Below, piece after piece: positions 20,204-28,989 of a DNA stretch of 64,000 nt. Origin of the DNA: Robinsoniella sp. (GTDB taxonomy: Bacteria; Bacillota; Clostridia; Lachnospirales; Lachnospiraceae); contig JALEVQ010000018.1 in NCBI GenBank assembly GCA_022788205.1, forward strand, positions 40,750 to 104,749, in the 5' to 3' direction. The notes under the pieces were generated by a model, which saw only the letters and a list, made by a program, of their open reading frames with translations, searched no databases and was not told the DNA's origin. How positions within the stretch are numbered: position 1 is the first letter of the stretch; each line of letters starts with the position of its first letter. The position numbers and the translations under genes are program-made.

Positions 20204-22018
20204 TTATTTGTCATCCAATTTCAGGACACTCATGAATGCCTTCTGCGGAATTTCTACGTTTCCGACCTGGCGCATGCGTTTCTTTCCTTCTTTTTGTTTC
20301 TCGAGAAGCTTTTTCTTTCTGCTGATATCACCGCCATAGCATTTCGCAAGCACATCTTTTCGCATTGCTCTCACCGTTTCTCTGGCGATAATTTTGCTTC
20401 CCACGGCTGCCTGAATCGGAATCTCAAACAGCTGTCTCGGAATCTCATCTTTCAATTTCTCGCACATTTTGCGTCCTCTCTCATACGCCGTCTCAGCCGG
20501 CACGATGAAGGATAGTGCGTCAACCTCCTCACGGTTCACTAAAATATCCAGCTTCACCAGTTCGGATCTTGTATATCCCTTCATCTCATAGTCAAACGAT
20601 GCATATCCTCTTGACCGCGACTTTAAGGCATCAAAGAAATCATAGATGATCTCATTGAGAGGAAGCTCATAGCGCAGCATTGCCCTCGTCTCTTCCATGT
20701 ATTCCATTCCAAGGTATACCCCTCTTCTCTCCTGGCACAATTCCATGATAGAACCGATAAATTCTGTCGTCACCATGATCTCTGCGCTGACAATCGGCTC
20801 TTCCATGTACTCAATCTCCGTCGGATCCGGCAGATTCGTCGGATTTGTCAGATCAATCACTTCACCGTTTGTCTTATGAATTTTATACACAACTCCTGGC
20901 GCTGTCGTCACAAGATCCAGGTTATACTCTCTCTCGAGACGCTCCTGAATAATTTCCAGATGAAGCAGCCCTAGAAAACCGCACCGGAATCCAAACCCCA
21001 GCGCAATCGATGTCTCTGGCTCGAACTGCAAAGATGCATCATTTAACTGAAGCTTCTCAAGGGCGTCTCGCAAATCAGGATATTTCGCCCCATCTGCCGG
21101 ATAAATTCCACAGTACACCATAGGATTCACTTTCTTGTATCCAGGCAATGGCTCTGCACATGGATTTTGTGCGTTGGTGACCGTATCTCCGACTCTTGTA
21201 TCTTTTACATTTTTTAAGCTTGCCGTCAGATAACCTACCATGCCGGCGTTCAATTCCTCACATGGGATAAACTGTCCTGCGCCAAAGTATCCCACCTCCA
21301 CGACTTCCGCTGTCGCCCCTGTAGCCATCATTCTGATCGGTGTCCCTTTTTTGACACTTCCTTCCATCAGACGACAAAAGACAATGACACCTTTGTAGGA
21401 ATCGTAGATGGAATCAAAAATCAAAGCTTTGAGCGGGGCATCTGGATCCCCTTGCGGAGCCGGTATTTTCTCGACAATCTGCTCCAGAACCTGTTCGATA
21501 TTGATTCCCATTTTTGCTGAGATCAATGGTGCATCCTGCGCCTCAATTCCAATGACATCTTCGATCTCATTGATGACACGCTGCGGTTCCGCACTCGGCA
21601 GATCAATTTTGTTGATCACCGGAAACACATCCAGATTATGATCCAAAGCCAGATATACATTTGCCAGTGTCTGTGCTTCGATTCCCTGCGCTGCGTCCAC
21701 GACAAGAATTGCCCCGTCACATGCCGCAAGGCTTCGTGACACTTCATAGTTGAAATCCACATGTCCCGGTGTGTCAATCAAGTTAAAAATATATTCTTCT
21801 CCATTCTGCGCCCGGTAGACCGTGCGCACAGCCTGCGCTTTGATTGTGATTCCTCTCTCACGCTCCAGTTCCATGTTATCCAAAACCTGTGCCTGCATTT
21901 CGCGGCTTGTCAAAAGACCTGTCATCTCAATGATACGATCCGCCAGCGTAGATTTTCCATGGTCAATGTGCGCTATAATACAAAAATTTCTAATATGTTT
22001 CTGATCAATACCCGCCAC
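20204..22018 (-). CDS. lepA: Elongation factor 4 (LepA)
   Basis: Ribosomal GTPase EF4/LepA, which back-translocates or remodels stalled ribosomes. It has the G1 motif [21 protein letters not shown] (G3) and NKIDLPSA (G4), followed by the LepA-specific C-terminal domain ending in [19 protein letters not shown]. The start is a GTG at 22018, eight bases after GGAGG, giving the conserved beginning [12 protein letters not shown] frame-open ATG 12 codons earlier would include the ribosome site. Length is 604 residues, normal for the family. Confidence 0.97.
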   Translation of the reverse strand: MAGIDQKHIRNFCIIAHIDHGKSTLADRIIEMTGLLTSREMQAQVLDNMELERERGITIKAQAVRTVYRAQNGEEYIFNLIDTPGHVDFNYEVSRSLAACDGAILVVDAAQGIEAQTLANVYLALDHNLDVFPVINKIDLPSAEPQRVINEIEDVIGIEAQDAPLISAKMGINIEQVLEQIVEKIPAPQGDPDAPLKALIFDSIYDSYKGVIVFCRLMEGSVKKGTPIRMMATGATAEVVEVGYFGAGQFIPCEELNAGMVGYLTASLKNVKDTRVGDTVTNAQNPCAEPLPGYKKVNPMVYCGIYPADGAKYPDLRDALEKLQLNDASLQFEPETSIALGFGFRCGFLGLLHLEIIQERLEREYNLDLVTTAPGVVYKIHKTNGEVIDLTNPTNLPDPTEIEYMEEPIVSAEIMVTTEFIGSIMELCQERRGVYLGMEYMEETRAMLRYELPLNEIIYDFFDALKSRSRGYASFDYEMKGYTRSELVKLDILVNREEVDALSFIVPAETAYERGRKMCEKLKDEIPRQLFEIPIQAAVGSKIIARETVRAMRKDVLAKCYGGDISRKKKLLEKQKEGKKRMRQVGNVEIPQKAFMSVLKLDDK

Positions 22019-22190
22019 GTTTTTTCCTCCAGTTTTTACTTCTCTTTTTTGCATCTGTCTGCCTTCATCCTGTCACCGTCCGAGACGATGAGAATAAAGT
22101 TTTTAAAAATTACACCGTAGCAAGTTTATCACAAATCTTGTCCTCTTGTCTACCATTAGTCAAACCGATCTCTGCAATTTCCCCGCTTCT

Positions 22191-23456
22191 TCACTCTCCG
22201 CTTAAAACCTGATTTAAAATATCTGCGAAGTATTTCATCGCATTCTTCTCTTCCTGCAGCGTGTTGAGCTGTGTCCCTGCCTCCACCAGAAGCGTTCTTG
22301 GACGCACATGCAGATTATATCGATATCCTCTCAGATACATCGGACGCATCAAGTCCGGATAAAATTGCTTTGCTTTCATCTGAATCTGAAAAGAAAACGC
22401 CAGATTATCCTCCAGATATGGATTTGGCAGGTAATCAATCTCTGTCCCGTCTGCCAGACGACTCAGCCCGTTAAACAGCATCAGCAGTGCCGTGTCTTCC
22501 CCATCGATCTGGGTCACCAGTTTTTTCCCTTCCACACCGTCACGGTGGAGATCGATTACCACCTGTATACTTGGATTTTCCTCTAGAATCTGCTCCACCG
22601 CCTCCAGAGAATAGTCGTATGCCGCCTCTCGATCCAGCACCCCATCTATCAAATCATACACTCCTCTGTCGTGGATCACACGATATCCATACATCGACTC
22701 TAACAACTCTGCCAGATAGTCTCCAACTCCCACGATCGTTGTCGTGTCGTCTCCAGGGATGGAATCTACAAATTCTTCCTGAGAATGCGTATGATAAATC
22801 AAAATCTGAGGGATCGAATCCTCTTTTTCGATCGAAAAATCTTTTTCCATAAATGTTTCGGCATCGAGCAGTGACGCGTCAACCGTTGTCGAGGCATCCA
22901 CAATATAGTATTGATTCAGCAAAAAATCAAAATCTCCCAACCGGTCATACGGGATCTCTGCCACCGGATCGCGATGCACCATTCCACTTCCGCCAGTCAA
23001 TCCCTGTGCTGTCACTGCTACTGTCTCTGGCTCAGACCTACTGTCTGTCTGCGTTTGCATGGTTTCGGTTTCCGTCTGACTTTGTATCTTTTTGTCTTCT
23101 GTCTGTTCTTCCCCATCTTTTCCTTCTTCTTTCTTTGTCGTCTCTGTCTGCAGCTCTTTCTGTTGTTGCGCTGTGATCTGTTCCTGTGCCACATAGTAAA
23201 GTGGGATTTCATCTTCTGCAAAGTGCGTCAGCCAATTTCCATCCTCTCTTTTTTCGTAACCTTCATAGGCAAGACCCGGAACCCACACCGATGCCGCCTC
23301 CTCTTCCACATAGCGCTGAATCAAAGATGGAAAGCCCATATTCTTAAAAAAAGGACTTTCCATCACAATTCCCACTCCGCGATATAAGATATATAATCCA
23401 AGCGCCCCGATCACGCTGCCAATCAGTATTTGAAGACACTTATGAAAATCTTTCAA
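22191..23456 (-). CDS. spoIIP: Stage II sporulation protein P
   Basis: SpoIIP is a peptidoglycan hydrolase acting with SpoIID and SpoIIM during engulfment of the forespore. The 421-residue protein has an N-terminal membrane anchor (LIGSVIGALGLYILYRGVGI) and a Gln/Thr/Glu-rich low-complexity linker (about 95-155). The SpoIIP domain starts IPQILIYHTHSQEEF and contains VVIDLHRDGV and LLVEAGTQLNT. The start is TTG at 23456, with GAGG at good spacing; the overlapping ATG is out of frame. It follows gpr, the common Clostridia order. Sigma-E control is expected from the family but not evident in sequence. Confidence 0.95.
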   Translation of the reverse strand: MKDFHKCLQILIGSVIGALGLYILYRGVGIVMESPFFKNMGFPSLIQRYVEEEAASVWVPGLAYEGYEKREDGNWLTHFAEDEIPLYYVAQEQITAQQQKELQTETTKKEEGKDGEEQTEDKKIQSQTETETMQTQTDSRSEPETVAVTAQGLTGGSGMVHRDPVAEIPYDRLGDFDFLLNQYYIVDASTTVDASLLDAETFMEKDFSIEKEDSIPQILIYHTHSQEEFVDSIPGDDTTTIVGVGDYLAELLESMYGYRVIHDRGVYDLIDGVLDREAAYDYSLEAVEQILEENPSIQVVIDLHRDGVEGKKLVTQIDGEDTALLMLFNGLSRLADGTEIDYLPNPYLEDNLAFSFQIQMKAKQFYPDLMRPMYLRGYRYNLHVRPRTLLVEAGTQLNTLQEEKNAMKYFADILNQVLSGE

Positions 23457-23549
23457 CCATTTCGCCTCACAATCAGATCAGACTTGCCCCTTCCCCAATT
23501 ATATGAGACCTCTTTTCAAAATATGTCTGTGCTCCAAAATAAGAAAAAC

Positions 23550-24497
23550 TTATGCAAAGGCGATGTTGATTCCCTCTGAGATGGTAAAACTGATGCGCTT
23601 AATCGTCTCATCAATATCCTTCGGGGTCACAAACATCGTATTCAAGTTTGGCGTCACGACCTCACGGATCATCTGATACTTTTCCTCCCGGTTCAAGGTC
23701 TTCAGTGTCCCTCCCAGATTTCTCAAATGTTCTGACTCGTCCATCGCCTCAACGAGACTTAGCATCGTATCTGTCACGATCGTCGCCGCGTCAACGACTG
23801 TCGGAACCCCGATCGCAATCACTGGAATTCCAACCGATTTACGGTTAATCCCATTCCTGTGATTTCCGACACCAGATCCGGGATGAATACCGGCATCTGT
23901 GATCTGAATGGTACGATTAAGACGTTTTGTGCTTCTCGCCGCCAACGCATCGATCACGATCATCACATCCGGCTGTGCTTCTTCAATCACGCCGCGGATA
24001 ATTTCCAGTGTCTCCATACCGGTCTGAGCCATCACTCCTGGGACTAGTGAGCTGATCTCACGAACCTCTTTTCCTTCCAGCAAAAGCTGACCATATTCTC
24101 TGAGCACATGGCGCGTGATGTGCAGATTTCCGATGACCTCCGGTCCCAGCGCATCCGGCGTCACATCGCGATTGCCAAGCCCCACGACAAAGATTGACTT
24201 TTTTTCTTCTCCTATCAGACTTTTGAGATGATGTGCCAATTCTTCTGAAATTTCACGGTGATACCCTTCGTCAGGTATCGAGAGATTTGGAGCCTCAATC
24301 GTGATATACGTTCCAACCGGTTTTCCCATTTCTTTTGCTCCATTTTCCGTCTCAATCTTCACTGTCGTGGTAAAAATCTCCCTCTCCTCATCTCTCTCTT
24401 CCTGCACATGCACTCCTCGAACCGGAATTTTCTGTGCATCACAATCCTCTTTCGCTTCCAGCGCAAGATCCGTCCTTACGTTAAAATTTCCCAGCAT
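23550..24497 (-). CDS. gpr: Spore germination protease GPR
   Basis: GPR is the aspartic-like endopeptidase that degrades small acid-soluble spore proteins during germination. It is made as a zymogen. The N-terminus NVRTDLALEAKE is the conserved propeptide/start region. The core VVGLGNRDVTPDALGPEV, IDALAARSTKRLNRTIQ and GSGVGNHR blocks are all present. The ATG at 24497 follows AAAGGAG and begins the conserved part; an upstream ATG has no site. Its predicted substrate, an alpha/beta SASP-like protein, is encoded at 26170-26364. It is divergent from rpsT across 282 bp. Confidence 0.95.
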   Translation of the reverse strand: MLGNFNVRTDLALEAKEDCDAQKIPVRGVHVQEERDEEREIFTTTVKIETENGAKEMGKPVGTYITIEAPNLSIPDEGYHREISEELAHHLKSLIGEEKKSIFVVGLGNRDVTPDALGPEVIGNLHITRHVLREYGQLLLEGKEVREISSLVPGVMAQTGMETLEIIRGVIEEAQPDVMIVIDALAARSTKRLNRTIQITDAGIHPGSGVGNHRNGINRKSVGIPVIAIGVPTVVDAATIVTDTMLSLVEAMDESEHLRNLGGTLKTLNREEKYQMIREVVTPNLNTMFVTPKDIDETIKRISFTISEGINIAFA

Positions 24498-24655
24498 ACG
24501 ATCTGATCTCCTTTCACTGTTCCTTGATTTTTTATCGCCGCCCATTGCGAAAACAAATGTATTTGCTCTGTGCGCAGTATACTCTCACAATCCCTCATTT
24601 TCTCTGAGCAGCCACTGATTTCTATTATTTTTTGTGTTTTTTTCTGAAATATGTA

Positions 24656-24684
24656 TTGACAGATAAAAAAGTATGATTTAGAAT
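24656..24684 (+). promoter_or_regulatory. Sigma-A promoter of rpsT
   Basis: TTGACA (24656-24661) and TAGAAT (24679-24684) with exactly 17 bp between, about 95 bp before the start codon. Confidence 0.85.
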
Positions 24685-24779
24685 ATATGAGTGTGTTTAC
24701 ATTAGAACGTCCGTGTCCGGCTTTAATGAAACAAATACAAATAAGAAAATATTAATCATGGGATTTGGAGGTGTACGGA

Positions 24780-25043
24780 TTGGCTAACATTAAATCTGCA
24801 AAAAAAAGAGTCTTAGTTAACAGAACAAAAGCTGACAGAAACAAGGCAATTAAATCTGGTGTGAAAACTGCTATGAAAAAAGTGGACGCTGCTGTCGCTG
24901 CAAACGATAAGGAAGCTGCTAATGTTGCATTGGTTGCTGCAATTTCCACAATTGACAAAGCTGCTACAAAAGGCGTTTACCACAAAAACAACGCTGCCAG
25001 AAAAGTTTCTCGTTTAACAAAAGCCGTTAACGGAATTGCTTAA
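24780..25043 (+). CDS. rpsT: 30S ribosomal protein S20
   Basis: Small-subunit protein S20, 87 residues, binding the 5' domain and h44 of 16S rRNA. The sequence ANIKSAKKRVLVNRTKADRN at the N-terminus and GVYHKNNAARKVSRLTKAVN at the C-terminus are typical. The start is TTG at 24780, eight bases after GGAGGTG; an earlier in-frame TTG at 24765 overlaps the ribosome site and would add five non-conserved residues. A rare start in S20 may relate to autogenous control known from E. coli, where rpsT uses UUG; that link is inference. It has its own promoter and terminator. Confidence 0.97.
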   Translation: MANIKSAKKRVLVNRTKADRNKAIKSGVKTAMKKVDAAVAANDKEAANVALVAAISTIDKAATKGVYHKNNAARKVSRLTKAVNGIA

Positions 25044-25060
25044 TCATATATAAAAAGACA

Positions 25061-25098
25061 AAAAGCTTTCGATCCCGTCAGTCGAAAGCTTTTTTTTC
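25061..25098. terminator. Bidirectional terminator between rpsT and holA
   Basis: Stem AAAAGCTTTCGA (25061-25072) pairs with TCGAAAGCTTTT (25082-25093). T runs follow on both strands, eight on plus and five on minus. The holA stop codon lies within it, so the two converging genes share it. Confidence 0.9.
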
Positions 25099-26070
25099 GC
25101 TATATTTTACGATCAGCAACTCTACACTCAATACGTCCTGTATCTTTCCTGTCTTGACTGCCTCCTCTGTCTCCACACAGTCTCTCACTGCCTGTTTCAG
25201 ATCTTCTTTTGAAAACAGAGAAGACTGACGGACATAATTTTTCACTACAAAACTTTGTAGTCCTACTTTCTCTGCAATCTGCCGCTGGTCATATCCCTGC
25301 CCGCACAGTTCTTTTACCTGCAGCAGCAGATGAAACTGGCGTGTAATCAAAAACAGAATCCTCATCGGCGGTTCGCGCAGAGCCAGCAAATCATAATAGA
25401 AGTCAAGTGCTTCCTTCTGTTTTTTTTCTGCCACCGCGCGAATCATATCAAAAATCTTGTTGACCGTCTGCCCTGCTGTGATCTCAGCCACATCTTCCTG
25501 CGTGATGACCTCACGCCCCATCGTATAACAGAGCAATTTTTCTAATTCTGTCGCAATGTTCTCCATGTCCGACCCTGTTTTCTCCATGAAAATTTCCATC
25601 GTAGGCTGTGTAATTTTCTTGCCCTCTTTTTTTAGGATCCCCAGAATCCACTTTGTCAGCGTTTTCTCATCTTGGCGGGCAAATTCCACCACTCGCCCTT
25701 CAGTTTTTACTGCTTTATACAGTTTTCCCCTCTTGTCCACTTCTTCTTCCACAAAGACAAAAACTGTCTCACCCGGCATATTCTTTAAATATTTTGCTAA
25801 TTCCTCATTTGCAGCCTTAAAAAATCCGCTGTCTTCAATCAAAATCAATCGGTGTTCGGCAAAAAACGGCATCGTGTCTGCCTGATCTATCACAGCCCTC
25901 ACGTCGATTCCCTTGCCCGCATAAATATTTAAGTTCATCGTATCTTCCGATCCTAAAATGGCTTCCTGCAGTTTTTTCTTATATTGCCGCTTCAGATATG
26001 CTTCCTCGCCGTACAATAGGTATACTTTCTGAAATTCTCTGTTTTTGATATCTTCTATCAAGTTTTTCAT
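25078..26070 (-). CDS. holA: DNA polymerase III subunit delta
   Basis: Clamp-loader delta subunit that opens the beta sliding clamp. The 330-residue protein begins with the typical YLLYGEEAYLKRQYKKKL block (degenerate nucleotide site), has the clamp-interaction region near MPFFAEHRLILIEDSGFF, and the helical C-terminal domain. It is convergent with rpsT, a very common arrangement in Firmicutes. The start has GGATGAG upstream. Confidence 0.95.
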   Translation of the reverse strand: MKNLIEDIKNREFQKVYLLYGEEAYLKRQYKKKLQEAILGSEDTMNLNIYAGKGIDVRAVIDQADTMPFFAEHRLILIEDSGFFKAANEELAKYLKNMPGETVFVFVEEEVDKRGKLYKAVKTEGRVVEFARQDEKTLTKWILGILKKEGKKITQPTMEIFMEKTGSDMENIATELEKLLCYTMGREVITQEDVAEITAGQTVNKIFDMIRAVAEKKQKEALDFYYDLLALREPPMRILFLITRQFHLLLQVKELCGQGYDQRQIAEKVGLQSFVVKNYVRQSSLFSKEDLKQAVRDCVETEEAVKTGKIQDVLSVELLIVKYSEKKAFD

Positions 26071-26169
26071 GTATTCTCATCCATTCTTTTTTGCGCTCGC
26101 TTTTTTATTTTAGCACAAGTCCTTTTTCTGCGCTATCTTTTTTCAGATATTTTCCGTAGATGCTTTGCT

Positions 26170-26364
26170 CTAGTGCTGCTCCATCTCCTGTTTCATCATC
26201 CGTTTTCTCTTTGTCATCAATCCTCCAATTCTGCCCGTCTCTTTTGCTGACAACGTGCGCCATCCATTTTCCAGAACGCGATCCAACAGCCCCAACTCCT
26301 GAGCGATTTCATATTTCATTTTTTCATCCGGTGTCAAATCAGTCCAGTTTACCTTGTTTGCCAT
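26170..26364 (-). CDS. Alpha/beta-type small acid-soluble spore protein
   Basis: A 64-residue SASP-like protein, of the kind that coats DNA in dormant spores and is degraded by GPR. The hallmarks are MKYEIAQELGLLDRV, which contains the GPR cleavage-like EIA, and SAKETGRIGGLMTKRKR at the C-terminus. This matches the shorter clostridial alpha/beta SASP branch. The ATG is immediately preceded by the U tract of a terminator hairpin and by an AAAGGGG ribosome site inside its 3' arm. An apparent sigma-G promoter overlaps the 5' arm, which would exclude that arm from the transcript. Confidence 0.82.
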   Translation of the reverse strand: MANKVNWTDLTPDEKMKYEIAQELGLLDRVLENGWRTLSAKETGRIGGLMTKRKRMMKQEMEQH

Positions 26365-26370
26365 AAAAAA

Positions 26371-26402
26371 ACCATACCCCTTTCTTTTTTTTGGAGTATG
26401 GT
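26371..26402 (-). terminator. Terminator of the padR operon, overlapping SASP control
   Basis: On the minus strand ACCATACTCC pairs with GGGGTATGGT (ten pairs, one G-U), with a 12-base A-rich loop and seven T. It lies 80 bp after the pspC stop. The last T directly abuts the SASP start codon. Confidence 0.82.
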
Positions 26403-26424
26403 CTCTTTTTTTCCCTTCTATTCA
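26394..26424 (-). promoter_or_regulatory. Putative sigma-G promoter of the SASP gene
   Basis: On the minus strand TGAATA (26424-26419), 18 bp, CATACTC (26400-26394). The Bacillus sigma-G consensus is GHATR, 18 bp, CATNHTA; only the last -10 base differs. Predicted initiation falls in the A-rich loop of the overlapping terminator. Confidence 0.65.
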
Positions 26425-26481
26425 AAAGAACGTTTCAAATTGCTTCTTTATTATCAACCGTTACCGCATCACAAAATGATT

Positions 26482-26670
26482 TTAATACCTTCTCGCCGGC
26501 ATAATAATCGCCGCCACGATGTATGCGACAATGGTGCTCCCCGTAAAACTAAACAAGACAATCAGCAGACGGATCAAGGTCGGATCTATGCCGAAATACT
26601 CTCCTATGCCTCCGCACACTCCACAGATTACTCGATTTGTGTCTGATTTATACAATCTTTTTGGTTCCAT
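26482..26670 (-). CDS. PspC domain membrane protein
   Basis: A 62-residue PspC-domain protein with the family motif RVICGVCGGIGEYFGIDPTLIRL and one transmembrane helix (IVLFSFTGSTIVAYIVAAIIM). PspC proteins take part in envelope-stress sensing. The ATG at 26670 follows AGGAGG and starts MEPKRLYKS, the normal N-terminus; an earlier frame-open ATG is unsupported. It is the fourth gene of the PadR-DUF1700-DUF4097-PspC cluster, so it probably works with those envelope proteins. Confidence 0.88.
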   Translation of the reverse strand: MEPKRLYKSDTNRVICGVCGGIGEYFGIDPTLIRLLIVLFSFTGSTIVAYIVAAIIMPARRY

Positions 26671-26726
26671 AAAAAATTTCCTCCTTTTTCTCTCATTTTC
26701 CATCATGCAGCGCTCCATGAGTTCTT

Positions 26727-27494
26727 TTAGATGAACTCAATCTTTACCGATCCAATTCCACATTCGATCGCGAATTCTTTCTTTGCATTATTGTCAATAT
26801 ATTTTTTACCAGGGATAGAAGATTCATAATCATCCCCGATTTGAATCGATCCGACGCCACATTCCATCTTATAGTTATATTCTGTCTGCTCACCGGACAG
26901 ATCCATCTTCACCTCTCCGATTCCGCACTCTACTTTTCCCTCTGTCTTCACATTTCCTCGAAAATAGACTGATCCGACACCACAGTCGATATTCAATGAT
27001 TCCACTGTAATCTCCTCTGTCTCAACCGATCCGACACCGACTTCCAAGTCTAGCTCTTTTAGTTCCCATGTCTCTGGAAGGTAGATATCGATCTTTGAAT
27101 TTCGTCTTTCTGAAAAAATATTCAGATTGATCTTAGGACCTTCGTCTTTGATCTTGAGTGTCTTTCCGCTCTGTGTACATTGGAATGTTGATGTGACATT
27201 TTCTGCTTTCACCTGAATTTCATCGCCACCATACACATAAATTGCCACTTCTTCGACTCCCACCTCAATTTTCAGGCTGTCAATTTTCGAAAAATTTTTT
27301 TCTACATTTTGTGTATTCGCAATGATCTTCTTTGCGTCTATCATTCCCTCTCCAATCTGAAATTCCCCATCTGCTATCATCTCTTCCACATCCTCTATAG
27401 AGGCGCCAAGGCTGAATGCTGCCACACACAGTGCACTCCCAAGAATTCCAAGCATAATACAGATCACGAGACAAATTTTTGTAAACTGTTTCAT
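26727..27494 (-). CDS. DUF4097 beta-strand repeat protein
   Basis: A 255-residue extracellular-facing membrane protein: N-terminal signal anchor (ICLVICIMLGILGSALCVAAF), then a right-handed beta-repeat (DUF4097 family) with recurring ECGIGxV/VGVGSVE motifs. The start at 27494 follows GGGGGAGG and overlaps the DUF1700 stop by four bases (ATGA), which indicates translational coupling. The function of the family is not known; such genes often accompany PadR regulators and DUF1700 proteins under envelope stress. Confidence 0.85.
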   Translation of the reverse strand: MKQFTKICLVICIMLGILGSALCVAAFSLGASIEDVEEMIADGEFQIGEGMIDAKKIIANTQNVEKNFSKIDSLKIEVGVEEVAIYVYGGDEIQVKAENVTSTFQCTQSGKTLKIKDEGPKINLNIFSERRNSKIDIYLPETWELKELDLEVGVGSVETEEITVESLNIDCGVGSVYFRGNVKTEGKVECGIGEVKMDLSGEQTEYNYKMECGVGSIQIGDDYESSIPGKKYIDNNAKKEFAIECGIGSVKIEFI

Positions 27495-28345
27495 CTTCCA
27501 TACCTCCCCCTCTGAAAGGGAATACTGCATAAATCAACAAATTTTCTGATGATCCAAGGCACTACTTTCACTGCTGCACCTATACACAGCCACGCAAATA
27601 AAATTCCCAGCGCTGTCATCAGACATCCTATCCCGCTGCACAAAAGTCCAACCGGAAGCGATACGAACGCTTTGGCGATTCCGACGCCTATGAACACAAT
27701 CCCAAGGATTGCCAGCACAAAAATCAGGACAATTCCCACTAAAATAAGTGCAAAGATGACAGCTGCAATTCCAATCATCACACCCGCCACACCGGCGAGA
27801 AGAGGAATTCCCACTGGAATCAGAAAAATCGCAACAAGGATAAGCAGAAGAATTCTCTTCGTTGTATTCGTTTTTTCCCTTTTCTGTCGTTTTTCTTTTT
27901 CAAAAAACGGATCTCCCTGAAAAATATCCTCCGTTTTCTTCGTTTCTGCCTTTTTTTCTGTCTTCTCTTTCTTTATGTTTACTTTTTTTCTCTGTTCTTT
28001 TCCATCATACTTCCCTGTGCCGTTTGAGTTCTCTTCACCGTCTGCTTCCCATCTGGCACATCCTGCAAACACGTCAGGTACCTTTTTCTCTTCCCGAAAG
28101 CGTTCATCCTCGTAGCCGCATTCCGTGTACTCCCCTGCTTCCCCGAAATTTCCTGCAATCCCAGCTTTGATGATCGCAGCTACTTTTTCCGGACTCCCCA
28201 GCTCTTTCATCACTTCCTTTTCCCTGTCGGTGCCCGCTTCTTCAAAGTAATCTTCGTAATACTGCATAGCCTCTTCTTTTTCCTGATCCGGCACATCCTG
28301 CAGTAAATATGCCAGTTGCTCCATATATTCTTTTCTATTCATCAC
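27491..28345 (-). CDS. DUF1700 membrane protein
   Basis: A 284-residue DUF1700 protein. The N-terminal helical region MNRKEYMEQLAYLLQDVPDQ with the YYEDYFEEAG motif is the family signature. A charged, Lys/Glu-rich linker follows (about 85-155), then four hydrophobic segments (about 165-275) that make an integral membrane domain. It overlaps padR by four bases (ATGA) upstream and the DUF4097 gene downstream, so the three are translationally coupled. Role unknown; probably an envelope component regulated by the PadR repressor. Confidence 0.87.
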   Translation of the reverse strand: MMNRKEYMEQLAYLLQDVPDQEKEEAMQYYEDYFEEAGTDREKEVMKELGSPEKVAAIIKAGIAGNFGEAGEYTECGYEDERFREEKKVPDVFAGCARWEADGEENSNGTGKYDGKEQRKKVNIKKEKTEKKAETKKTEDIFQGDPFFEKEKRQKREKTNTTKRILLLILVAIFLIPVGIPLLAGVAGVMIGIAAVIFALILVGIVLIFVLAILGIVFIGVGIAKAFVSLPVGLLCSGIGCLMTALGILFAWLCIGAAVKVVPWIIRKFVDLCSIPFQRGRYGR

Positions 28346-28662
28346 GAACTCCTATTTTCAAAAATTGCTGATATTTTAGAAGAATATATCTCCCACTCCG
28401 AGCGGTACAAATTCAGCTGCGCCACTCCTTTTTCTGTAATTTTATAATATCTTCGATTTCTTCCCCCATACTCTTTGTCATAACATTCCAAGCACCCATC
28501 TTTTTGTAATCTTCTCAGGACAGGATACAGTGTAGATTCGGAAACTTCCAATGCATATCGCACATCCTGTGTGATCCGATATCCATAGGTCCCTTCTGGT
28601 TCTCTCGAAACTACCGCAAGAACAATCCCATCCAACAATGCCGCGCCTGTGTTAAATACCAT
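28342..28662 (-). CDS. PadR family transcriptional regulator
   Basis: A 106-residue PadR-type winged-helix regulator: DGIVLAVVSREPEGTYGYRI, then a recognition helix and SESTLYPVLRRLQKDGCLECYDKEYGGRNRRYYKITEKG. It heads a four-gene operon of envelope proteins. Its promoter carries an 11-bp perfect palindrome over the -10 region, consistent with autorepression. The inducer is unknown. Confidence 0.92.
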   Translation of the reverse strand: MVFNTGAALLDGIVLAVVSREPEGTYGYRITQDVRYALEVSESTLYPVLRRLQKDGCLECYDKEYGGRNRRYYKITEKGVAQLNLYRSEWEIYSSKISAIFENRSS

Positions 28663-28755
28663 TCCATCACTTCCTACCCTATTTGTATTTTCTTTTGACT
28701 CTGGTTGCTATCCACCATATCTTTTATATGGTTTTGTATAATATCATTTCTTTTT

Positions 28756-28789
28756 CAATATTATATTTCATATAATATTGTTTTGTCAA
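28756..28789 (-). promoter_or_regulatory. padR operon promoter with palindromic operator
   Basis: On the minus strand TTGACA (28789-28784), 18 bp, TATAAT (28765-28760). A perfect inverted repeat with 11-bp arms, CAATATTATAT and ATATAATATTG (28756-28780), covers the spacer and -10. A second, 7-bp palindrome, ACCATAT/ATATGGT (28714-28732), lies in the leader. Confidence 0.75.
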
Positions 28790-28826
28790 TATCATTTTTG
28801 AAAAAATCTCGTTTGCCAGCCATCAA

Positions 28827-28956
28827 AAAAATGCTGCCCAGAAATTTTTTCTCATTTTCTATTTTTTCGGGTTTCTTCTATCATGATTCACATTTTTATA
28901 AAAAAACCCAAAAAATAGTGTTGATGAAAAAGGATAAATTTCTGTGCAGCATTTTT
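28827..28956 (-). terminator. Long hairpin after hemL
   Basis: A 130-bp imperfect inverted repeat. The outer arms are AAAAATGCTGC (28827-28837) and GCAGCATTTTT (28946-28956); CAGAAATTT/AAATTTCTG are the middle arms; CTATTTTTTCGGGTTT (28859-28874) and AAACCCAAAAAATAG (28904-28918) are the inner arms. On the minus strand it ends in seven T, so it can terminate hemL transcription. It is far longer than a normal terminator. Confidence 0.7.
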
Positions 28957-28989
28957 CTGCAAATCTTTTACTTTATTGTACTTCTGAAA

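Noticed and set aside
24540..24600. Possible sigma-F/G promoter for gpr (GTATA, 18 bp, CATTTGT, minus strand)
   Set aside because: Two mismatches in the -10; the location fits but the evidence is too weak to list.
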